Shown: positions 20,433 through 25,923 of the stretch, piece by piece
Layout: each line of letters opens with the position of its first letter
Numbering within the stretch: position 1 is the first letter of the stretch
Source of the DNA: a virus
Length of the DNA stretch: 25,923 nt
Virus record (IMG/VR): IMGVR_UViG_3300047478_000210
Coordinates: 1-25,923 of that record
Strand: one strand, 5' to 3'
Position numbers and translations under genes: made by a program
The notes under the pieces: model-generated
What the model saw: the letters and a program-made list of their open reading frames with translations, nothing else
Database searches by the model: none
What the model was told of the DNA's origin: nothing

Positions 20433-20521
20433 CAAACACACCATCGTGCCTCAACATGCATACAAACTGTTATCCAATCCGACTGACATCTCTCTTTTCA
20501 TTTTCCAAGGAATCATTCATC

Positions 20522-20986
20522 ATGTCTGACAACAACACTGTTTCCATTGACGACATCGACTTGCTGGACAAGGACATCACCGAAATTGCAGACCTTGCTG
20601 GCTTTGACGTTCCTGTCAATGGCGAGTATGTTCTGGGTTTCTCCATCGACCTGAAGAAGGTGAATGGCAAGAACTCTGTCTGCCCGCAGTACCGTGTGAT
20701 TTCTTGTGTCAAGCAAGACAGCGAAGAAGATACCCCGACACCGGCCGAAACCAAGTTCGGGCAACTCTTCATGTTGGAAGGCGAGAAGGCAGATACGGCT
20801 CTGTCTGCACTGAAGCCTCTGCTGGCACCGATTGGTGAAGCAATTGGCAAGGGCAAGGTTTCCGAAATCATCAAGTACGTGCAAGAGCAGGGCGAAATCA
20901 TTGTCGGTGCCACTGTCAAGCGGCGCTATGACAAGGAAGACAAGGAAAAGATTTACGCCAATGTGAAGAATCTGCGGATGCAGTAA
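20522..20986 (+). CDS. Probable ssDNA-binding protein (OB-fold-like)
   Basis: A 154-aa acidic protein. Start chosen at MSDNNTVSIDDIDLLDKDIT because AAGGA lies 10 nt upstream; the same frame is open to 20456. The pattern is an acidic N-terminus (DIDLLDKDITEIADLAGFDV), then beta strands (NGEYVLGFSIDLKKVNGK, YRVISCVKQ), an acidic loop, and helices. The end is TVKRRYDKEDKEKIYANVKN, with a conserved-looking R-x-DKEDK. I associate this pattern with small phage proteins believed to be SSB-like. It sits between the recombinase block and the DNA polymerase, with its own leader and a hairpin after it, and its codon use looks like a highly expressed gene. No classic SSB motif proves the call. Confidence 0.8.
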   Translation: MSDNNTVSIDDIDLLDKDITEIADLAGFDVPVNGEYVLGFSIDLKKVNGKNSVCPQYRVISCVKQDSEEDTPTPAETKFGQLFMLEGEKADTALSALKPLLAPIGEAIGKGKVSEIIKYVQEQGEIIVGATVKRRYDKEDKEKIYANVKNLRMQ

Positions 20987-21015
20987 AGCACAGTGGGGCA
21001 GGTCAGGACGACTGC

Positions 21016-21062
21016 TCCTATTTCAAATGGCACGAGATTGGCTTGTGTCATTTGCAATAGGA
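21016..21062 (+). promoter_or_regulatory. 18-bp hairpin next to the ribosome site of the following gene
   Basis: Arms 21016-21033 and 21045-21062 pair at 16 of 18 positions, one of the two mismatches being a G-U wobble, around an 11-nt loop. The 3' arm ends in AATAGGA and runs into AGGAAGGAAACA, the ribosome site of the gene at 21073. No U-run follows, so an mRNA-stability or translation-control role is more likely than termination. Confidence 0.65.
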
Positions 21063-21072
21063 AGGAAACAAT

Positions 21073-21303
21073 ATGATTCGAGCGACACCGACATTCTGGC
21101 CAGGCACCAAAGAGTTGCAGAGTATATCTCTGCTTGTCACTGGCGGTTCACTTGAGAGACTCAAGACTCTCGTTGACCGCGCACTGAACACTTGGGACTC
21201 TGCCCATCCAGAACTGAAAGAACTTGGTGATATGCTGACACATGGCAAGGTCACACAAGATTACTACGGCCAGACAGGGATGGTGAAAAATGAGAACGAA
21301 TGA
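21073..21303 (+). CDS. 76-aa protein of unknown function
   Basis: Strong AGGAAGGAAACA ribosome site after the hairpin at 21016-21062. MIRATPTFWPGTKELQSISL; helical middle (LERLKTLVDRALNTWDSAHP); tail ends TGMVKNENE and overlaps the next gene by 14 nt. It opens the polymerase sub-operon. Not recognised. Confidence 0.75.
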   Translation: MIRATPTFWPGTKELQSISLLVTGGSLERLKTLVDRALNTWDSAHPELKELGDMLTHGKVTQDYYGQTGMVKNENE

Positions 21304-21517
21304 AACAACCACGCAATCCCTTAACCTGTTCATCCACAACAATGAAATATGGATGCGCATCATTCCTGGCAAAGCGCTGTTTCAATCGTCCATGGTGCAC
21401 AGTGTTGTTAACCGTGGTGATGTGTTTGCTGTCCGCCTTCGTGATGGTTTGTTTTCCATCGTGAGCGGTAAAGAGCAAGTAGAACAGATCAAAGGTCAGC
21501 TGACAGTCTCGCAATGA
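21290..21517 (+). CDS. 75-aa beta-rich protein of unknown function
   Basis: Overlaps both neighbours (14 nt and 4 nt). MRTNETTTQSLNLFIHNNEI then alternating hydrophobics (WMRIIPGKALFQSSMVHSVV; GDVFAVRLRDGLFSIVSGKE), as in a small beta barrel or SH3-like fold. Co-translated with the DNA polymerase. Not recognised. Confidence 0.75.
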   Translation: MRTNETTTQSLNLFIHNNEIWMRIIPGKALFQSSMVHSVVNRGDVFAVRLRDGLFSIVSGKEQVEQIKGQLTVSQ

Positions 21518-23751
21518 AACTCCTCCTTCTCTGCACCACTGCCGATCAATCATACTTCGAGCGCTTCTCGCGGCTCGCAGCATTGGTTGGCCACAAGGTC
21601 GTACAAACTACAACATCACATATCAACCCTGTGACTCTGGATGTGGTGGCAGAGAAGCACGGTGTTGACGCCATTCTCTGTGCACAGCAGCCGGCGCTGG
21701 AAGCAATCCTCAGAGATACTGTAGATTGGATTCCGCCGGCTAGCAAAACAAAGAAAATAACTCTCGACGACTACGCTGGCAGCATGTTGAAGCTGCGAAG
21801 CGGCAGAGAAGTTGTCGTACTCAATCCCCTCGAACGGCTGCGAACTATTCCGTTCGAGAAGTTCGTTGTCAATCGCTATGTGTCCAAGCTGACAAAACCT
21901 GATGCTTGGTTTAAACAGACAGCATTTCAATGGAAGCGAGTAACCAGTGAGAACCAACATGATGTACTTGCGCGGCTATCTTTGGCTCGTCTCGTTGCCA
22001 TTGATATTGAAACGCCATGGCCGCAAGATGATCTACGCACTATGCGTTGTGTCTCTTATACTGCATATTTCCCTGACACTCATACTACTGAATCGTTTGT
22101 TGTCGGGTTCGACAATGTGTGGGAGTGGCAGTTCATCCGCGCGGCCAATGCTAATCCTGTAGCCAAGGTATTTCAGAATGGACTATTTGACAACGCTTAT
22201 TTCCTACGTTGGGGATGCCCAGTTAACAATTGGCTCCACGACACTTTCCATCTATTCCATTCTTGGCTTTCTGAGCTACCTAAGCGGCTGGATTTTATCG
22301 CTCCGATGGTACTCAGAAATGTTCGCTACTGGAAAGATGACGGCAAAGCAGGCGGTGAGATGGATTTACACCGCTATTGCGCTCTTGACGGTTGGTCTAC
22401 TGTTAATGGCTTGCTCGCTATTCTAGCAGAGTGCCCGCACTGGGCAGTGAACAACTATGCACTGCACGAATTTCCAATGATCTTTCCCTCTATTCATGCT
22501 GCCATGGAAGGGTGGAAAGCGGATGAAGCGATAGCCACCAAGGTGCGAGAGCAGAAGACCAAAGAGATTGCAGCGTTAAAATCGCGCATCCAATATCTGG
22601 TCGGTGAGCCACTGTTCAATCCTGGCTCTCCCGATCAGATGGCAAATCTGTTTCGCATTCTTGGAGTGGACGCATCCAATGGTACCGGCAAAATTCCAAC
22701 TCTCAAAGCCATGGCGGCTAGTCCCCTGGCTGGTAAGATACTCGAACTCTGCACTCTCTACAAGGGAGAGGTCAAGTTACTTTCCAATTACCTTGATCCC
22801 TCTTGCATTTGGCAAGGCAGAGTCTTTTACTCTCTCAATCCAGGGAAGACAGATACACTTCGAGCGGCAAGCGAAGCATCCGCTTTTGACTGCGGAAACC
22901 AAATACAAAACATCCCTCGCGGCGATGCTATCAAACAGTTCTACATGGCTGATGACGGATGGCTCTTGTGTGAGCCAGACAAAGCTCAGTCAGAAGCCAG
23001 GTGTGTCGGCTATCTCTCTGGAGAAGAAGCGTTAATCAGCTTAGTAGAGTCCTCCCACGACTACCATGCGTGGAATGCAGCAGCGTTTTTCGGAGTACCG
23101 TATGAGCAGATATATGACGAGATTGGTCGTAAAACTCTCGACAAAATCCTACGTGATTTGGCCAAGCGTACTAATCATGGCGCAAACTACAACATGGGTG
23201 CCGGTGTTATGCTGGATACTATGGGACCAGCGTTAGTTGCCAAAGCAAAGATCAGTCTGAAACTTCCTGCTTCCTGGTCACTGCGTATGGTGTGCGAACA
23301 TCTGCTGCGACAGTATGACAAGACATACCCCGCTGTACGTGGCCGCTGGTATCAACATACAATCACTCAGGTGGAAACCACGGGCATGTTGGTTTCTCCG
23401 TTTGGTTGGGTCCGCAAGTGCTTTGGTTCGCCCAGAGATAACAAGCCGCAGTTGAACTCTATCGTTGCTCACGCGCCGCAGAATCTCTCGGTGGCATGTG
23501 TGAATAGAGAGTGGTACAAGATTTGGCGCGCCACAGTTTACGGCGACCTCGTTGGCCGCGTCCGAGTTAAAGCACAAATCCACGACAGCATACCATTCCA
23601 GTATCGTATTGGTGATTATGCTGCCGCACAACAGGTACAGGCAATGATGAACACAAGAGTCAAAGTTACAGGGTCAGATGGAAAGACAAGAGAGATGTAC
23701 ATTCCAACTGATCTGGGTGAAGGCAAACAATACTGGAGTGAGCTCAAGTGA
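21514..23751 (+). CDS. Family A DNA polymerase with 3'-5' exonuclease
   Basis: The replicative polymerase (745 aa). Residues 1-150 are an N-terminal extension I cannot assign. Exonuclease: Exo I D164-I-E166 (LVAIDIETPW), Exo II D226 (QNGLFDNAYF), Exo III Y288-xxx-D292 (RYCALDGW). Polymerase: motif A D489 (EPDKAQSEARCVGYLSG), motif B R547-D-L-A-K551 ... H555-G-A-N-Y559, motif C H690-D691-S692 (QIHDSIPFQ). Exonuclease residues are complete, so proofreading is expected. Motif C has Ser where Pol I and T7 have Glu (HDE). Motif B has His at the site of Pol I Phe762/T7 Tyr526, which discriminates dideoxynucleotides. The stop overlaps the next gene (4 nt). Priming and helicase loading probably come from neighbours. 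Confidence 0.95.
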   Translation: MKLLLLCTTADQSYFERFSRLAALVGHKVVQTTTSHINPVTLDVVAEKHGVDAILCAQQPALEAILRDTVDWIPPASKTKKITLDDYAGSMLKLRSGREVVVLNPLERLRTIPFEKFVVNRYVSKLTKPDAWFKQTAFQWKRVTSENQHDVLARLSLARLVAIDIETPWPQDDLRTMRCVSYTAYFPDTHTTESFVVGFDNVWEWQFIRAANANPVAKVFQNGLFDNAYFLRWGCPVNNWLHDTFHLFHSWLSELPKRLDFIAPMVLRNVRYWKDDGKAGGEMDLHRYCALDGWSTVNGLLAILAECPHWAVNNYALHEFPMIFPSIHAAMEGWKADEAIATKVREQKTKEIAALKSRIQYLVGEPLFNPGSPDQMANLFRILGVDASNGTGKIPTLKAMAASPLAGKILELCTLYKGEVKLLSNYLDPSCIWQGRVFYSLNPGKTDTLRAASEASAFDCGNQIQNIPRGDAIKQFYMADDGWLLCEPDKAQSEARCVGYLSGEEALISLVESSHDYHAWNAAAFFGVPYEQIYDEIGRKTLDKILRDLAKRTNHGANYNMGAGVMLDTMGPALVAKAKISLKLPASWSLRMVCEHLLRQYDKTYPAVRGRWYQHTITQVETTGMLVSPFGWVRKCFGSPRDNKPQLNSIVAHAPQNLSVACVNREWYKIWRATVYGDLVGRVRVKAQIHDSIPFQYRIGDYAAAQQVQAMMNTRVKVTGSDGKTREMYIPTDLGEGKQYWSELK

Positions 23752-25037
23752 AGTCTCCTGACTTCTTCGACCTTTATCTGGACTACCGCGCCCAGACAGA
23801 GCCGCCTGTAATCTTCAATCGCTGGGCAGCAATTGCTGTTGTCTCAGCCTGGCTTGGCCGCTCTGTCTGGTTTCCGTTCGGTTCTACCAGAATCTTTCCA
23901 AACCAATATGTGATGTTCGTTGGCGATCCTGGCAGTCGTAAATCCACAGCAATCAAAAACGCTGTCAAGGTGATACGAGAAGCAGGATACGATACGTTGT
24001 CAGCACAAAAGACCAGCAAAGAGAAGTGGCTGCTAGACTTGGCAGGTGAGGGTCTGGAAGATGACAAGATCAAGCGCCCCGGTAAGCGAGCCGCAAACTA
24101 CGATCCGCTGGAAGACATATCGGTGATCGACGGGATACTGGATACGTCATCGCCACACGAGATGCTGATTCCTGCTGACGAGTTCAACAACTTTGTCGGT
24201 AACGGCAATCTAGAGTTTCTGTCTATTCTTGGTGAACTATGGGACTGGGATGACGAACATGACGGATACAAATACCGACTCAAAAACTCCAGATCAATCA
24301 ACATATTCCAGCCAACCATCACCATCTTGGCTGGCAATACGCCTACTGGCTTTGCAGAATGCTTCCCGCCTGCAGCAATTGGACAGGGATTTATGTCTCG
24401 TCTTATCCTTATCCATGGCGAGTCAAGCGGTAAGAAGATCACAATACCCCCAGTGCCTGCTCAGGAAGACACCGATCGACTTGTTGCCATGTTACTCCAG
24501 ATGCGACAGAAATACTCTGGACCAGTTGGTATCACAGAAGATGCAATGTCTGCACTGGATCTCATTTACAAAACCTGGCCCGATCTTGACGATCCCAGAT
24601 TCAAACATTACTCTACACGCCGCTTTACCCACCTTATCAAACTCTGCCTTATCCACATGGTTGGCAGATTGGGGGCCAGGATAGACATTGACGATGTGAT
24701 CCGGTCAAATACAGTATTGGCACATGCAGAGACGATGATGCCAAAGGCGCTGGGAGAGCTGGGAAAAGCAAGAACATCGGAGGCGGCCAACAAAATCATG
24801 CAGATGCTGTACGCTGCCAAAGAGCCGATAACTATGAAGCAGCTGATGAAAGCTGTTCACCAGGATTTGGACAAGATTTCTGACATCCATGCAATTTTGC
24901 AGACACTGATAGGAGTAGAAAAGATCCAGGCAGTAGCACTTGAAAGTGGACAACAGGCGTATCTACCCAAGGTCAATGTGGTCAGTAGAAAGCTGATGTA
25001 CATCGACATGAAACTTCTCAGAGGACGAGAGCTATGA
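23748..25037 (+). CDS. DUF3987-like phage helicase/ATPase
   Basis: A 429-aa RecA/DnaB-like ATPase. Walker A is VGDPGSRKSTAIK (58-70, K65). Walker B is LIPADEF with D144 and E145. ITILAGNTP with N197 resembles sensor 1, and GFMSRLILIHGE with R218 offers an arginine finger. The N-terminal WAAIAVVSAWLGRSVW (~26-41) is the typical DUF3987 entry segment. The C-terminal ~130 residues are helical with a winged-helix-like part (AAKEPITMKQLMKAVHQDLD). It overlaps both the polymerase and the dUTPase by 4 nt. Such proteins replace DnaB-type helicases in many phages; no primase domain is seen in the window. Confidence 0.88.
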   Translation: MKSPDFFDLYLDYRAQTEPPVIFNRWAAIAVVSAWLGRSVWFPFGSTRIFPNQYVMFVGDPGSRKSTAIKNAVKVIREAGYDTLSAQKTSKEKWLLDLAGEGLEDDKIKRPGKRAANYDPLEDISVIDGILDTSSPHEMLIPADEFNNFVGNGNLEFLSILGELWDWDDEHDGYKYRLKNSRSINIFQPTITILAGNTPTGFAECFPPAAIGQGFMSRLILIHGESSGKKITIPPVPAQEDTDRLVAMLLQMRQKYSGPVGITEDAMSALDLIYKTWPDLDDPRFKHYSTRRFTHLIKLCLIHMVGRLGARIDIDDVIRSNTVLAHAETMMPKALGELGKARTSEAANKIMQMLYAAKEPITMKQLMKAVHQDLDKISDIHAILQTLIGVEKIQAVALESGQQAYLPKVNVVSRKLMYIDMKLLRGREL

Positions 25038-25468
25038 AAGTAAAGTTCAAGAAGCTGACACCAGGAGCAGTGACTCCGATGAAAGCAACTGACGGTTCTG
25101 CGTGTTTCGATCTATACGTAGCTACCGATGCAGAGGCGCGAACTGTATTCAAGGGCGCCCCAGGAGTTTTGCACACAGGTTTGGCAGTGGAAGTTCCTGC
25201 TGGCCACGTGATGCTGGTTTTTTCTCGCAGCGGACATGGTTTTCGTGATGGCATTCGTCTAGTCAACTGTGTTGGAGTTATTGACTCTGACTATCGCGGC
25301 GAGTTGCTTGTCAAACTTACTTCTGACATGCACACAAACAGTTTCCTTCCTGGCGATCGTATTGCTCAGGCAATGATTCTTCCTGTACCTGAAGTTACCT
25401 GGGAAGAAACTCACCAACTTGCTGCTACTGTGCGCGGCGATGGCGGTCTTGGATCTACAGGAGCGTGA
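25034..25468 (+). CDS. dut: dUTP diphosphatase (dUTPase)
   Basis: Hydrolyses dUTP to dUMP, limiting uracil in DNA and feeding thymidylate synthesis. All five trimeric-dUTPase motifs occur: I DGSACFDLY (20-28), II FSRSGHGFRDG (63-73), III GVIDSDYRGE with D84 (81-90), IV GDRIAQAMILP (107-117), V RGDGGLGSTG (134-143). Motif V has Leu instead of the usual Phe that stacks on uracil. The length of 144 aa is normal. It overlaps the DUF3987-like gene by 4 nt, and the following small gene starts 1 nt after its stop. Confidence 0.95.
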   Translation: MKVKFKKLTPGAVTPMKATDGSACFDLYVATDAEARTVFKGAPGVLHTGLAVEVPAGHVMLVFSRSGHGFRDGIRLVNCVGVIDSDYRGELLVKLTSDMHTNSFLPGDRIAQAMILPVPEVTWEETHQLAATVRGDGGLGSTGA

Positions 25469-25469
25469 G

Positions 25470-25691
25470 ATGAAATTCAAATTCGTATCTGTTGACGCCG
25501 ACCACTATCTGTGGGGCACCAATGACGAAGAGAAAGCCAAGAAAGTCGCAGCCACCTCGCTGGTGTGGAATGTGGAAACTGGCGAGTACCTGTTTGGCGA
25601 GAGCGAAGTGAAGCCAGAGAATCCGGAAGTGATGAATCTGTCAGAGATTCCGGGTCACTGGCTGGAAGAGTCGCAAGCGGAAAAGCTGTAA
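25470..25691 (+). CDS. 73-aa protein of unknown function
   Basis: Start chosen at MKFKFVSVDADHYLWGTNDE with CAGGAG upstream, directly after the dUTPase stop; the frame is open further upstream inside dut. A small acidic protein with a likely beta hairpin (TSLVWNVETGEYLFGES) and tail (NLSEIPGHWLEESQAEKL). Not recognised. Confidence 0.75.
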   Translation: MKFKFVSVDADHYLWGTNDEEKAKKVAATSLVWNVETGEYLFGESEVKPENPEVMNLSEIPGHWLEESQAEKL

Positions 25692-25710
25692 ACCAACTGG
25701 AGAAAGCAAT

Positions 25711-25923
25711 ATGGAAACAATGATTCAACCGAAAGTTACTGGCTATCGTCAGCTCAGCGAAGCAGAAGTTGCGCTGATGAATGAAGGCAAAGCGCTGGCA
25801 GAGAAGTGCGGCGAATACATTGCCAAGCTACGAGCAATTACGCCAACAGTATCCCACAACGGACTGGATCAGCGCTGGGTATCCATCGGCGCCACCGATC
25901 TTCAACGTGGATTCATGGCAGTG
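25711..25923 (+). CDS. Acb2/Tad1-type anti-CBASS sponge (3' end outside window)
   Basis: 71 codons to the window edge; GGAG 8 nt before the ATG. Phage Acb2 (T4 Vs.4-like) proteins form hexamers that sequester cyclic di- and trinucleotides made by CBASS or signals of related systems, thereby blocking abortive infection. Match by eye: GYRQLSEAEVALMNEGKALA is the family N-terminal helix, and LDQRWVSIGATDLQRGFMAV is the family signature (RW.sI..TdLQ.GFMA). Tyr12 and Lys27 lie 15 residues apart, the spacing I recall for the ligand-binding Tyr/Lys of PaMx33 Acb2. The missing C-terminus normally holds only about 10-20 residues (RAVARP-type), so most of the domain is visible. Confidence 0.88.
   Translation, partial: METMIQPKVTGYRQLSEAEVALMNEGKALAEKCGEYIAKLRAITPTVSHNGLDQRWVSIGATDLQRGFMAV

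Noticed and set aside
1-25923. Prophage features (integrase, repressor, att sites) and tRNA genes
   Set aside because: No integrase or repressor-type gene, no tRNA cloverleaf and no direct repeats typical of att sites were seen; absence applies only to this window.

Overview
The window is a contiguous piece of a tailed double-stranded DNA bacteriophage (Caudoviricetes) genome. The evidence is a small terminase, large terminase and portal cluster on the minus strand, and a dense plus-strand block of small, overlapping early genes running into a phage replication and recombination module. No integrase, repressor, tRNA, rRNA, CRISPR array or insertion sequence was found. AGGAG-type ribosome binding sites and TTGACA/TATAAT-like promoters point to a bacterial host, probably Gram-negative, but the host cannot be named from this sequence.

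Layout. (1) 1-4814, minus strand: packaging and head genes transcribed leftwards in the order terS, terL, portal, an 82-aa protein, then a Gln-rich protein (scaffold candidate) cut by the window edge. (2) 4815-5476: non-coding, full of hairpins and GAGCGNAGCGA-type repeats, ending in a minus-strand terminator. (3) 5477-6285, minus strand: a two-gene unit, a 219-aa protein of unknown function and a translationally coupled 49-aa Arg/Trp-rich protein. (4) 6286-7902: 1.6 kb without a credible gene. It holds two sigma-54-like elements facing opposite ways, more hairpins and repeats, a long inverted repeat carrying triple 8-bp iterons around an AT-rich core (best candidate for a replication origin), and a GC-rich element that could fold into a multi-stem RNA. 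(5) 7807-13360, plus strand: a consensus-like promoter and about 18 mostly small unknown early genes, including an Imm5-like protein with a GCT-repeat tract and a member of the widespread MNIF/HxxKMILETAQ phage family. (6) 13364-25468, plus strand: RecD/Dda-type SF1 helicase, a 235-aa protein in its own promoter/terminator cassette, RecB-like nuclease with four Cys, Sak4-like ATPase with a zinc-knuckle insert, a DUF6378-like protein, an OB/SSB-like protein, family A DNA polymerase, a DUF3987-like ATPase and dUTPase. (7) The right edge cuts an Acb2/Tad1-type cyclic-oligonucleotide sponge, an anti-CBASS/anti-Thoeris protein.

How it fits together. The two arms diverge from the 4.8-7.9 kb non-coding hub, which probably combines promoters, origin and structured elements. 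The right arm takes over the cell and replicates DNA: polymerase, helicases, ssDNA binding, strand-annealing/recombinase ATPase plus exonuclease, and dUTP removal. The left arm packages it. The parts that ordinary gene annotation explains least are the hairpin/repeat hub, the inverted-iteron region and the insulated 235-aa cassette.
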